A stretch of 52,365 nucleotides of DNA from an uncultured beta proteobacterium (lineage in GTDB: Bacteria; Pseudomonadota; Gammaproteobacteria; Burkholderiales; Burkholderiaceae). The notes under the pieces were generated by a model. It did not search any database and was not told the DNA's origin. It was given only the letters and a program-made list of their open reading frames with translations. Numbering within the stretch: the stretch's first letter is position 1; every line of letters begins with the position of its first letter. The stretch covers positions 1-52,365 of the forward strand of contig CAIMZP010000023.1 of NCBI GenBank assembly GCA_903846025.1, given 5' to 3'. The position numbers and the translations under genes were made by a program. This document shows, in pieces, positions 25,910-35,065 of this stretch.

Positions 25910-27439
25910 TTGATTGACCGGAATACGTTGAAATTTAAAAGTGCCATCCACTTATTCTTGCCATGTTTATTGGGCATACTTCTAGCTGGCGCTGCAGAAC
26001 TTTCTTATGGTGGATGGTTTCAGATTCCTATTCTCAGCGCAGCCTGGTACCTGTTTAGTCACCACAAAACTCCTTCACTTAAGCAGCATTTTTTATCTGG
26101 AATGCTTTTTGGTCTTGGTTACTTTGTTCTTGGACTGTGGTGGATTTATATCAGCCTTCATGATGTAGGCGGTATGAATGCTGCGCTATCTTGTGTGGCA
26201 GTTTTCTTGCTATCAAGCTGTATGGCAATCTTTTTTTCATGTGCCTCTTTTGCTATTCCGCTTTTTAAGCGATCCCCTCTAGCAGGTCTTCTGCTGGCCG
26301 CAAATTGGGTAGTTATAGAGTATTTACGAGAAACTATCTTTACTGGCTTTCCATGGATGGGATTTGCGGAAACCCAGATACACGGTCCTTTTGCTGCAAT
26401 TGCTCCTTACCTAGGTGGTTTAGGGTGTACTTTTTTGGTTGTATTGACTTCCTGGCAAGTGCTGCGCCTACGAAAAAACTTTAAGACCGCTTTTGTTTCT
26501 ATTCTTTGCCTTTTAGGTCTTACTCAAGTCATAAGCCTGTGGACCTTTACTCGGCCAATTGGCGAAGCTCTGACTGTAGAGTTAATTCAGGGTAATTTCG
26601 CTCAAAGCTTGATTTTTAAACCCGAAGGAATGTTACGGCAGATTGATTTTTATAAATCAGCCATGACCCAGTCACATGCAGATCTGGTAGTTTCTCCTGA
26701 AACAGCCCTCCCATGGCCTGAACCAAACTTGCCGAGAGGCACTCTTGAAGACCTGCAAACATATGCCACTAACAACAATGCTTTCCTCCTATTTGGAGTA
26801 CTGGGGCGATATTTCAACCCTGCAGATGGCAGAGAATTTTCTAACAGAGCGCTCGGACTTAGTCCATCAAACTCGCCCTATCGCTATGACAAGTCCCATC
26901 TTGTTCCTTTTGGGGAATTCATTCCGCCTGGATTTCATTGGTTTGTGCAAGCTTTTAGCGTTCCCTTAAGTGACTTTTCTCGTGGCCCCAAAGATCAGCC
27001 CTTCTTTTTAATTAATCGAAAAGGTCAACCCCCGCTTTATGCGGCTATCACCATTTGCTATGAGGATGTGTTTGGGGGTGAGCTAGGGAAGCGCCTGAGA
27101 GATAGTAAGAAGCCCGCTAATCTTTTAATCAATATGACTAATTTAGCTTGGTTCGGCGCTTCACAAGCGCCCTCCCAACAATTGCGCCTCTCTCAATTGC
27201 GCTCCCTAGAAACTGGTTTGCCCGCAATTCGCGCTACTAATACCGGCATTACTGCAGTATTAGGTAGTGATGGTACCGTTGTGGCGCAACTCCCACAATT
27301 TACACAAGGAGTGTTGAGTGCAACCGTCCAACCCTACTCCGGCAAAACCCCTTATGTTATTTGGGGAAACATCCCTATTTTGAGTATTTCCTGCCTACTA
27401 TTGATCTTCGGTCTGGCGAGACAAAAACGTTTTTGCTAG
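25910..27439 (+). CDS. lnt: Apolipoprotein N-acyltransferase
   Basis: Adds the third acyl chain to the N-terminal cysteine of lipoproteins in the inner membrane. The N-terminal half has about six membrane segments; the C-terminal nitrilase-like domain holds the catalytic triad E264 (SPETALPWP), K328 (YDKSHLVPFGE) and C383 (ITICYEDVFGGE). 509 residues is typical (E. coli 512). The only plausible start is TTG at 25910, 9 bp after corC, without a strong ribosome site. Provides the mature form of lipoproteins such as the glycine-zipper protein at 18806. Confidence 0.95.
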   Translation: MIDRNTLKFKSAIHLFLPCLLGILLAGAAELSYGGWFQIPILSAAWYLFSHHKTPSLKQHFLSGMLFGLGYFVLGLWWIYISLHDVGGMNAALSCVAVFLLSSCMAIFFSCASFAIPLFKRSPLAGLLLAANWVVIEYLRETIFTGFPWMGFAETQIHGPFAAIAPYLGGLGCTFLVVLTSWQVLRLRKNFKTAFVSILCLLGLTQVISLWTFTRPIGEALTVELIQGNFAQSLIFKPEGMLRQIDFYKSAMTQSHADLVVSPETALPWPEPNLPRGTLEDLQTYATNNNAFLLFGVLGRYFNPADGREFSNRALGLSPSNSPYRYDKSHLVPFGEFIPPGFHWFVQAFSVPLSDFSRGPKDQPFFLINRKGQPPLYAAITICYEDVFGGELGKRLRDSKKPANLLINMTNLAWFGASQAPSQQLRLSQLRSLETGLPAIRATNTGITAVLGSDGTVVAQLPQFTQGVLSATVQPYSGKTPYVIWGNIPILSISCLLLIFGLARQKRFC

Positions 27440-27496
27440 CTATTTGGCAAGTCTCTAACTGAGCCATGTAAAATCAAGGGCTTAGCTAGGTTAATC

Positions 27497-28390
27497 ATGC
27501 TTACTTTTCAGCAAATCATTCTCAAACTCCAAGAATACTGGGACCAACAAGGTTGCGCCCTATTGCAGCCTATCGATCTCGAGGTTGGAGCAGGCACATC
27601 GCATACAGCAACTTTTTTGCGAGCCATTGGACCCGAGCCATGGAAGGCGGCATATGTGCAACCTTCTCGCAGACCCAAGGATGGCCGCTATGGCGAAAAC
27701 CCCAATCGACTTCAGCACTACTATCAGTATCAAGTGGTACTTAAACCTGCCCCCGAAAACATTCTGGAGCTTTATTTAGGCTCCCTTACCGCGCTCGGCC
27801 TAGATCTACAAAAGAATGATGTCCGCTTTGTTGAGGACGATTGGGAGAATCCCACATTAGGCGCCTGGGGTCTCGGCTGGGAAGTCTGGTTAAACGGCAT
27901 GGAAGTCACGCAGTTCACGTATTTCCAACAAGTGGGTGGTCTTGATTGCAAGCCCGTACTTGGTGAAATTACTTACGGTATTGAGCGCCTAGCAATGTAC
28001 ATTCAGAATTGCTCAAACGTGTATGACCTTATTTGGGCGGATGGCATCTCTTATGGCGATGTTTATCACCAAAATGAGGTAGAGCAGTCTTGCTATAACT
28101 TTGAACATTCCAATACTGACCTGCTCTTTGCGAACTTTAGCAATTATGAAAGCGAGGCAAAGCGCTTGATGGAGGTTCCGTTAGCCTTGCCTGCATATGA
28201 AATGGTTCTCAAGGCTGGGCACACCTTTAACTTATTAGATGCTCGTGGCGCTATTTCCGTCACTGAGCGTGCAGCTTATATCGGCCGTATTCGTCATCTT
28301 TCTCGCGCTGTAGCGCAGGCCTACTTTGAATCCAGAGAAAAGCTGGGTTTCCCTATGTGTCAACGCTCAGCTAAAGTATCCGCGCCTTAA
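27497..28390 (+). CDS. glyQ: Glycyl-tRNA synthetase alpha subunit
   Basis: Catalytic core subunit of the bacterial alpha2beta2 GlyRS, class II aminoacyl-tRNA synthetase fold. The opening [20 protein letters not shown] is typical, and motif 2 region [20 protein letters not shown] (54-73 in part) binds ATP. 297 residues. It lies 57 bp after lnt and 7 bp before glyS, so it is likely translated with glyS. Confidence 0.97.
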   Translation: MLTFQQIILKLQEYWDQQGCALLQPIDLEVGAGTSHTATFLRAIGPEPWKAAYVQPSRRPKDGRYGENPNRLQHYYQYQVVLKPAPENILELYLGSLTALGLDLQKNDVRFVEDDWENPTLGAWGLGWEVWLNGMEVTQFTYFQQVGGLDCKPVLGEITYGIERLAMYIQNCSNVYDLIWADGISYGDVYHQNEVEQSCYNFEHSNTDLLFANFSNYESEAKRLMEVPLALPAYEMVLKAGHTFNLLDARGAISVTERAAYIGRIRHLSRAVAQAYFESREKLGFPMCQRSAKVSAP

Positions 28391-28397
28391 ACCCATT

Positions 28398-30536
28398 ATG
28401 AGTACATCACATTCTCTTGCTCAATCTGCCAATCTATTGATTGAGGTATTAACTGAAGAGCTCCCACCTAAATCATTACGACGTTTAGGTGATGCATTTA
28501 GTGACGGGATTTATGCCGCATTAAAAGCTGAAGGTCTTTTAAGTGAGCAGTCAAAGGCAATAGGTTTTGCAACACCGCGTCGTTTAGCAGTTCTAGTGAC
28601 TGGCGTTTTACGTCAAGCTCCCGACTATCCTATTCGAGAAAAGTTATTACCTACGAGTATTGCGTTCGATTCAGAAGGTAAAGCTACAGCCCCATTGCTC
28701 AAAAAATTAAGTACATTAGGCTACGCTGATGTCGATTTATTAACCTTGGAGAAATCAGGTGAAGGTAAGAGTGAGGCGCTCTTTTTAAATGTGATTGCTA
28801 AAGGTGCCGCATTAGAGGCAAGCGTCCAAGTTGCACTTGAGCAAACCTTGAATAAACTACCCATTGCCAAAATGATGCACTACCAAGTGCTACAAAAAAA
28901 TGGTGAGTTAGCTGATGTCGAGTTTGCCCGTCCAGCCCATCGCATCATCGCTTTGCATGGTAGTCAAACATTGCATATCAGCGCATTGGGCATTGATGCC
29001 GGAAATCAGACAGAAGGTCATCGATTTTTAGCTCCCGATGTGCTGACAATTGCATCTGCTGATCAATATGAATCTGACTTGCAATCTAAAGCCAAAGTCA
29101 TGCCCAGCTTTAATCAGCGCCGCGCCTACTTGGAGTCTGCTCTTTTAAAAGCAGCTGGGGATGATTTGGTCCTGATGCCAGAAATTCTATTAGATGAAGT
29201 CTGTGCTTTGGTTGAGTGGCCAGCAATTTATGAATGCCATTTTGATCAAGAATTCTTGGAAGTGCCCCAAGAGTGTTTGATTTTAACCATGCAAACCAAT
29301 CAGAAATACTTTGCGTTGACTGATAATCAAGGCAAGCTACGCAATCGATTCCTTATCGTTTCCAATATTGAAACCGATAAACCAGAGGCTATTATTTCAG
29401 GCAATGAACGTGTGGTACGTCCACGCCTCTCAGATGCACGCTTCTTCTTCCAACAAGATCAAAAACGTCCTCTAGCCTCTCGTGTAACTGATTTAGGAAA
29501 AGTGGTTTATCACCACCAACTTGGCAATCAACTCGAACGTATGAAACGGGTGCAGGGTATTGCAGTTGGCATTGCTAAAGTCTTGACAGCCGATCAAGCG
29601 CTGGTTAGCCGTGCGGCAGAGATTGCCAAAACTGATTTATTAACAGATATGGTGGGCGAATTTCCAGAGCTACAAGGCATTATGGGCCGTTACTATGCAA
29701 TTCATGATGGCGAAAATCCTGAAGTTGCCTCCGCGTGTAGTGAGCATTACATGCCACGGTTTGCTGGCGATGCTTTGCCACAAAGCCAAATTGGCACCAT
29801 TCTAGCCATTGCAGATAAGCTAGAAACACTCGTTGGTATTTGGGGTGTCGGCCTAGCCCCCACTGGGGACAAAGACCCATATGCACTACGTCGCCATGCT
29901 TTGGGCATTGCCCGCCTTCTCTTAGAGAAGAATCTAACCTTAAATTTACCTGAATTAATTGAATTAGCTCGCAAGCAGTTTACTCAACAGGACGTCCAAG
30001 ATAAAGCAAAATTAGCAGACATCTACGCCTTTATTATTGATCGTTTACGAGGCTACTTACGTGATCAATCTGTTGCTGGTAAGTCATTTACAAGTGCGGA
30101 AATTGATGCGGTATTGAGTCAATCCCCAGCTCAGCTAAATGATTTAATTGAGCGTTTAAGTGCTTTGCGTGAATTTAATGCCTTAGAGCAAGCCACACAA
30201 CTTGCGGCCGCCAATAAGCGAATTAGCAATATTCTGAAGAAAACAACCGTAATCATTCCGACCGCCTGCTCTAGTAAATTACTTTTGGATCCAGCAGAAA
30301 TTACCCTTTACGAAGCCCTTGAAAATATCACTCCAGCACTAAGTCTGGCTTACGAGCAGCGTCAGTTTGTTGATCTTTTAAAAACTCTTGTTGCTTTAAG
30401 CGCTCCTATTGATCAATTTTTTGCAGATGTGATGGTCATGGACCCTAATCCTGAGCTGCGTGATAACCGGCTTGCCCTCTTGCAACAACTTCACCAGAAA
30501 ATGAATCTGATTGCCGATCTCGGCAAATTAGCATGA
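28398..30536 (+). CDS. glyS: Glycyl-tRNA synthetase beta subunit
   Basis: Beta subunit of GlyRS, which recognises tRNA-Gly and carries an HD-like and an anticodon-binding domain at its C-terminal end (DALRG-like region near 620-700). The N-terminus LLIEVLTEELPPKSLRRLGDAF is the family opening; MMHYQVLQKNG and PRLSDARFFFQQDQ are conserved. ATG 28398 lies 7 bp after glyQ; a longer frame starting at 28326 overlaps glyQ and is rejected. 712 residues. The gmhB start overlaps its stop by 4 bp. Confidence 0.96.
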   Translation: MSTSHSLAQSANLLIEVLTEELPPKSLRRLGDAFSDGIYAALKAEGLLSEQSKAIGFATPRRLAVLVTGVLRQAPDYPIREKLLPTSIAFDSEGKATAPLLKKLSTLGYADVDLLTLEKSGEGKSEALFLNVIAKGAALEASVQVALEQTLNKLPIAKMMHYQVLQKNGELADVEFARPAHRIIALHGSQTLHISALGIDAGNQTEGHRFLAPDVLTIASADQYESDLQSKAKVMPSFNQRRAYLESALLKAAGDDLVLMPEILLDEVCALVEWPAIYECHFDQEFLEVPQECLILTMQTNQKYFALTDNQGKLRNRFLIVSNIETDKPEAIISGNERVVRPRLSDARFFFQQDQKRPLASRVTDLGKVVYHHQLGNQLERMKRVQGIAVGIAKVLTADQALVSRAAEIAKTDLLTDMVGEFPELQGIMGRYYAIHDGENPEVASACSEHYMPRFAGDALPQSQIGTILAIADKLETLVGIWGVGLAPTGDKDPYALRRHALGIARLLLEKNLTLNLPELIELARKQFTQQDVQDKAKLADIYAFIIDRLRGYLRDQSVAGKSFTSAEIDAVLSQSPAQLNDLIERLSALREFNALEQATQLAAANKRISNILKKTTVIIPTACSSKLLLDPAEITLYEALENITPALSLAYEQRQFVDLLKTLVALSAPIDQFFADVMVMDPNPELRDNRLALLQQLHQKMNLIADLGKLA

Positions 30537-31105
30537 GTTCTAGTTCTACCAAACTCATTATTCTCGATCGCGATGGCGTGATTAATGAAGATCGGGATGA
30601 TTATGTAAAGTCAAGCGCAGAGTGGGTTCCACTGCCTGGCAGCCTAGAAGCGATCGCTCTTCTCAACCAAGCAGGCTACCAAATTGCTGTTGCCACCAAT
30701 CAATCTGGTTTAGCTAGAGGATATTTTGGCATTAACGATCTCCATGCCATGCACAGCAAAATGGAAAAATTACTAAAGCCACTGGGTGGTCATGTGGATA
30801 GTATTTTCTTTTGCCCTCATATGGATGCTAATGGATGCGACTGCCGTAAGCCGCTACCTGGGCTAATGAAAGAAATCGCATTACGCTATAAAAAGAATGA
30901 CAGTACCACCCCATTGTTAGGTGTGCCCGTCGTAGGTGATTCCTTGCGCGATCTTCAGGCCGGAGTCGCATTGGGTGCTACTCCGCATTTAGTATTAACG
31001 GGCAAAGGAAAAAAAGCTTTAGCTAAAGGTGGCTTACCAGAGGGTACGCAGATTCATGAAGATTTAATGGCATTTGCTAATGCGTTATTACAAGATAGGG
31101 CTTAG
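30533..31105 (+). CDS. gmhB: D-glycero-beta-D-manno-heptose-1,7-bisphosphate 7-phosphatase
   Basis: HAD-family phosphatase in the ADP-heptose pathway that supplies WaaF. The nucleophile and acid/base are D12 and D14 in LDRDGVINED. The GmhB zinc site is visible as CPHMDANGCDC, with the substrate loop next to it. 190 residues is typical. It overlaps glyS by 4 bp (ATGA) and precedes plsC by 7 bp. Some related enzymes are histidinol-phosphatases, but the zinc loop favours GmhB. Confidence 0.93.
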   Translation: MSSSSTKLIILDRDGVINEDRDDYVKSSAEWVPLPGSLEAIALLNQAGYQIAVATNQSGLARGYFGINDLHAMHSKMEKLLKPLGGHVDSIFFCPHMDANGCDCRKPLPGLMKEIALRYKKNDSTTPLLGVPVVGDSLRDLQAGVALGATPHLVLTGKGKKALAKGGLPEGTQIHEDLMAFANALLQDRA

Positions 31106-31112
31106 AGCAAAA

Positions 31113-31850
31113 ATGATTTATCTCCGTTCAACTCTCTTTACCCTTTTTCTACTGATATTTACCCCTATTTGGTCAGTGTTGTGCATATTAGTTTTCCCTT
31201 TTCTCAATCCAGAGAATCGATACCGCTTTATCGGACTATGGAATAAAGTAGTCATCTGGATATTGCAACCCCTCTGTGGCATTCGGTATGAAATTCGAGG
31301 AATGGAAAATATGCAGGCAGTATTGGATCAGCCTGTTATTGTGCTTAGCAAGCATCAATCCGCCTACGAAACCATTGCCTATATTGCTTTACTTCCAAAG
31401 CAGGTATGTTTTGTATTTAAGCGAGAATTGCTTTGGATTCCCTTTTTTGGTTGGGCTCTCGGTTTACTTAAAATGATTCACATTAATCGCGCTAGTAAAG
31501 AAACTGCCGCACTCTCTGTTGTTGGCCAAGGGCGTAAACGTTTAAGTGAAGGTAAGTGGATTCTATTGTTCCCAGAGGGAACTCGAACCGCTACGGGATC
31601 CCATAAACCGTACAACAAAGGTGGCGCTAGACTTGCGAGTGCTACTGAAGCTATTGTGATTCCCATTGCCCACAACGCGGGTCGCTATTGGCCAAAGAAT
31701 AGTTTTTTAAAGCACCCTGGAACAGTCATTTTTTCAATTGGTCCCGCTATCTCCTCTGCAGGTAAAACAGGCGGCCAACTTCATCAAGAAGTTGAAAAAT
31801 GGATCGAAGCAGAGATGCGGGCGATTGATCCTGATGCCTATAAAACTTAA
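31113..31850 (+). CDS. plsC: 1-acyl-sn-glycerol-3-phosphate acyltransferase (PlsC-like)
   Basis: Inner-membrane acyltransferase that makes phosphatidic acid from lysophosphatidic acid. There is an N-terminal membrane segment (about 7-30). The catalytic motif reads KHQSAYE (80-86), that is HX4E in place of the usual HX4D. The second motif FPEGTRT (153-159) is intact. 245 residues from ATG 31113; an upstream ATG (31074) lies inside gmhB. A lysophospholipid or ornithine-lipid acyltransferase is an alternative. Its stop overlaps the stop of the convergent rsmA (TTAA). Confidence 0.88.
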   Translation: MIYLRSTLFTLFLLIFTPIWSVLCILVFPFLNPENRYRFIGLWNKVVIWILQPLCGIRYEIRGMENMQAVLDQPVIVLSKHQSAYETIAYIALLPKQVCFVFKRELLWIPFFGWALGLLKMIHINRASKETAALSVVGQGRKRLSEGKWILLFPEGTRTATGSHKPYNKGGARLASATEAIVIPIAHNAGRYWPKNSFLKHPGTVIFSIGPAISSAGKTGGQLHQEVEKWIEAEMRAIDPDAYKT

Positions 31851-32626
31851 GTCGCTAAAGTTTTAGCCCACTCAATATAACGATCGACCGAAATATCCTG
31901 AGCGCGGGCTTTTAGCTCAGACTCAGTCAATGAAAGTCTTTCGGCATAAGCAGACAAGTTAGTTCGAAGCATCTTTCTTCTCTGAGAAAAAGCGGCTGCA
32001 ACCACTTTTTCTAAAGCTTTCCACTGTGTATCACTCAAATTGAAGTCCTTACGTGGAATCATGCGCACCACGGCAGAATTCACTTTGGGCTGAGGGTCAA
32101 ATGCTTCTGGCGGAACCTCTAAAACTAATTCCATGTCATAGCGCGCTTGCAACATGACCGAAAGCCGACTGAACTCTGACCCTCCAGCCTTGGAAACCAT
32201 CCGCTCCACCACTTCAGCCTGCAGCATAAAAACTTGCTCATCAATAACATTTGCCGCCTCAACCAAGTGGAATAGGAGCGGTGAAGAGATGTTGTAAGGC
32301 AAGTTACCTACAACCTTACATAAACCTGCATTCTCTGGCCGAGATTTTGCCCACTCTAGAAAATCGAATTTGAGGGCATCCCCCTCAATAACTTTTAATC
32401 CCGGAAGATCCTCTTGATTCCAATAAGCCACTAAGTCTCGATCTATCTCCAGCAAATCTAGGTGCTCTAGATTGGTTAATAAGGGTCTAGTGAGCGCCCC
32501 TAAACCTGGACCGATTTCAATCACATGCATATGAACGCTGGGGTTAATCAACGCAATAATGGAGTAAATGACTCCAGAGTCTTGTAGAAAATTTTGTCCA
32601 AAGCGCTTACGTGCACGGTGCATCAT
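31847..32626 (-). CDS. rsmA: 16S rRNA dimethyladenosine transferase
   Basis: Dimethylates A1518 and A1519 of 16S rRNA (KsgA). The SAM-binding motif is EIGPGLGALTRPLL (37-50) and the catalytic motif IV is NLPYNIS (108-114). The opening RARKRFGQNFLQD is typical of the family. 259 residues, slightly shorter than E. coli (273). The start overlaps the pdxA stop by 4 bp, and the block lptD-surA-pdxA-rsmA matches E. coli order. Confidence 0.96.
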   Translation of the reverse strand: MMHRARKRFGQNFLQDSGVIYSIIALINPSVHMHVIEIGPGLGALTRPLLTNLEHLDLLEIDRDLVAYWNQEDLPGLKVIEGDALKFDFLEWAKSRPENAGLCKVVGNLPYNISSPLLFHLVEAANVIDEQVFMLQAEVVERMVSKAGGSEFSRLSVMLQARYDMELVLEVPPEAFDPQPKVNSAVVRMIPRKDFNLSDTQWKALEKVVAAAFSQRRKMLRTNLSAYAERLSLTESELKARAQDISVDRYIEWAKTLAT

Positions 32627-33648
32627 AGTTGTATTGCCCTAGTATTAACGGCCAATTGATATGCTAAGCGTAAAGCCTCAAGCATGCTGCCAAAGTCTGC
32701 AATCCCTTGACCAGCAATATCCAATGCGGTTCCATGATCTACTGAAGTGCGAATAATGGGGAGGCCCAAGGTAACATTCACTCCAGCCCCAAAGGTGACA
32801 AACTTAAATGGTGCAAGGCCTTGATCGTGATACATGGCAATAAAAGCATCTACCTGCTCAAGAGCATTGGCATCAAACATGGTGTCACCAGGATAAGGGC
32901 CACTTACATCAATCCCCAAGTCTTTAGCGTTCGCAATCGCGGGAGAGATTACTTCAATCTCTTCACATCCTAGATAGCCTTCTTCACCTGCATGGGGATT
33001 TAGACCAGCCACCCGAATTGTTGGCTTAATAATGCCGAAGCGCTTACGTAAGTCTTGGTTAACTATTTGGATAGTTTCTAAAATAAGGTTGTGATTTAAA
33101 GCGCCCGATACTTCCCTCAAAGGGAGGTGAATTGTGGCTAGTGCGACCCTGAGATGAACGTCTTTCTTTATACCTAAAAATCCTACTGGCAAAACCGCGC
33201 ACAACATCATGACAACATGATTCACGCCACAACGCTCAGCTAAATATTCCGTATGTCCTGTAAATAGCATTCTGGGTTTTGTACCAATGTTATTCATGAT
33301 GCTCTTCTGGACTGGCGCAGTGACCATAGCGTCAAAACGCCCATCTAAGCAACCATCAATCGCCAGATTAAGCATGTCTAAGACATACTGGGCATTCGCA
33401 GAATTCAACTGGCCCGGGTTCACAGCTACTGCGAGCTTCACCGGCTCGATGCTCAATCTATCAAGTACCGCAACATGAGTAGACGGCAGCTTACAAATAC
33501 TAGGATCGACCATCAGGGTGATGTGAGCAGCAGGCTGCTCACTTAAGAATGCAAGAGCAGCTGCAATCGATACCTCTGGGCCAACCCCTGCTGGCTCCCC
33601 AGAGCTAATGACTAAATTAACGGGGGTTAGCTGCTGGATCATCTGCAT
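32623..33648 (-). CDS. pdxA: 4-hydroxythreonine-4-phosphate dehydrogenase
   Basis: NAD-dependent enzyme of vitamin B6 synthesis (DXP-dependent pathway). The family opening VISSGEPAGVGPEVSIAAA (13-31) is present, along with LNPHAGEEGYLG (the metal and substrate region) and AMYHDQGLAPFKF. 341 residues from 33648, or two codons less. The 5' end overlaps surA by 32 bp in another frame, while the 3' end overlaps rsmA by 4 bp, implying coupled translation. Confidence 0.95.
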   Translation of the reverse strand: MQMIQQLTPVNLVISSGEPAGVGPEVSIAAALAFLSEQPAAHITLMVDPSICKLPSTHVAVLDRLSIEPVKLAVAVNPGQLNSANAQYVLDMLNLAIDGCLDGRFDAMVTAPVQKSIMNNIGTKPRMLFTGHTEYLAERCGVNHVVMMLCAVLPVGFLGIKKDVHLRVALATIHLPLREVSGALNHNLILETIQIVNQDLRKRFGIIKPTIRVAGLNPHAGEEGYLGCEEIEVISPAIANAKDLGIDVSGPYPGDTMFDANALEQVDAFIAMYHDQGLAPFKFVTFGAGVNVTLGLPIIRTSVDHGTALDIAGQGIADFGSMLEALRLAYQLAVNTRAIQL

Positions 33649-35065
33649 TAATGATCTTCACCGTAGCGGTATCACGTAGTTCACGTAGCCAGTCTTGGTA
33701 AGCCTGATCAAACTTTCGCTCACGAATGGCAGCGCGGGCAAATTGCCGCTGCTTCTCTAATGTTAACTGTGCATCACGGCGCTCAAGCACTTGAATAAGA
33801 TGCCAGCCAAATTCGGTCTTAACCGGATTACTAACCTCACCAATTTGCAATCGATTCATGGCCTGCTCAAACTCGGGCACCAAGTCTCCCGGACCCATCC
33901 AACCCAAATTACCACCATTGGGAGCAGATCCATCTTCAGAGTATTTTTTAGCCAGCTCACCGAAATCAGCGGTCTTAGCGCGGACCTGATCGCGATAACC
34001 CGCCAAGCGTCTTTCCGCATCTTGATCAGTTAAACCTGCGCGACTGCGCAATAAAATATGGCGGGCGAGCGTCTGCGTAACCATGATGTTTTGAGGTGCT
34101 GTTGCTGCAGATTCTTGGGGTGCTGCTTGCTGCACTTCAGGGGCGCCAGCAACTAAAGCACGACGATCCAACACCTTTAGTACGTGATAACCAGCTGGAC
34201 TTTTAATTACTGAATTAGCAACTTGTCCGCCACCAGTATTGCGAATCGCCTCATAGAATAATTGAGGTAAACGATCGGGAGTGCGATAGCCTAACTCTTG
34301 AAACTTAATCTTTGGGTCATCTTTTGCTGCCATTGCGCCTAGCTGCAAAAAGTCTGCATCACCTCTCGCCTGAACCAATAATGCTTCTGCTTTTTTCTTT
34401 GCCTCAGCTTGTGCACCAGCCCCTGCATCTGATGGAATAAAAATCTGTGCGACATCAATCTCTTCTGGAGCGCCTTTTGCGGCTGGCGCAGAGCGAGGTG
34501 CGCCACCGCTCAACATAGCGCGATTACGATCGGCAATAAAATTATCAATTTCTGCATCAGAAATTTTGATCTTGCCTTCGACCTCCCGCTCGCGATAACG
34601 ACTAATAACAATGTCGTCACGCAACAACTGTTTATAGCGCGCAAAGCTACTGCCGGTGGCCTCAACCTTAACCTTTAATTCAGCAAGACTTAATTTATTT
34701 TTTGCTGCGATATCGGCAATAATTTTGTCCAGCTCTTTATCAGTAACAACAACACCCTCTTGATCCGCATTTTGCAGTTGAATTTTTTCAATGATCAAAC
34801 GTTCCATTACTGTCTTGCGTAAAACTGCGCCATCAGGAAGCTTAGTGCCCTGCTTTTGTAATGCGGCAATCCGATCATCAATCTCTTTGCGAGTAACGAA
34901 GCCTGTATTGACTACAGCTGCTACACCATCAATATTGCGAATTTTTCCATCAGCGTTGACTGGTGTTTTAGAGCTATCTTGGGCAAGGCTAAGGCCAGTA
35001 ATTAAGGCCATACCGATAAAGGTTATGGTGGCAAGCGCCTGTCTGAATAAATTCCTACGCGTCAT
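33617..35065 (-). CDS. surA: Periplasmic chaperone and peptidyl-prolyl isomerase SurA
   Basis: Chaperone for outer-membrane porins and LptD. An N-terminal signal segment (ALATITFIGMALITGLSLAQ, about 10-29) is followed by an N-terminal domain and two parvulin domains. The first is about 203-300 (VAQIFIPSDAGAGAQAEAKK in part) and the second about 335-435 (ARHILLRSRAG and FGELAKKYSEDGSAPNGGNLGW, quoted in part). 482 residues, longer than E. coli (428) through low-complexity alanine-rich linkers. The start overlaps lptD by 4 bp. Confidence 0.95.
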   Translation of the reverse strand: MTRRNLFRQALATITFIGMALITGLSLAQDSSKTPVNADGKIRNIDGVAAVVNTGFVTRKEIDDRIAALQKQGTKLPDGAVLRKTVMERLIIEKIQLQNADQEGVVVTDKELDKIIADIAAKNKLSLAELKVKVEATGSSFARYKQLLRDDIVISRYREREVEGKIKISDAEIDNFIADRNRAMLSGGAPRSAPAAKGAPEEIDVAQIFIPSDAGAGAQAEAKKKAEALLVQARGDADFLQLGAMAAKDDPKIKFQELGYRTPDRLPQLFYEAIRNTGGGQVANSVIKSPAGYHVLKVLDRRALVAGAPEVQQAAPQESAATAPQNIMVTQTLARHILLRSRAGLTDQDAERRLAGYRDQVRAKTADFGELAKKYSEDGSAPNGGNLGWMGPGDLVPEFEQAMNRLQIGEVSNPVKTEFGWHLIQVLERRDAQLTLEKQRQFARAAIRERKFDQAYQDWLRELRDTATVKIINADDPAANPR

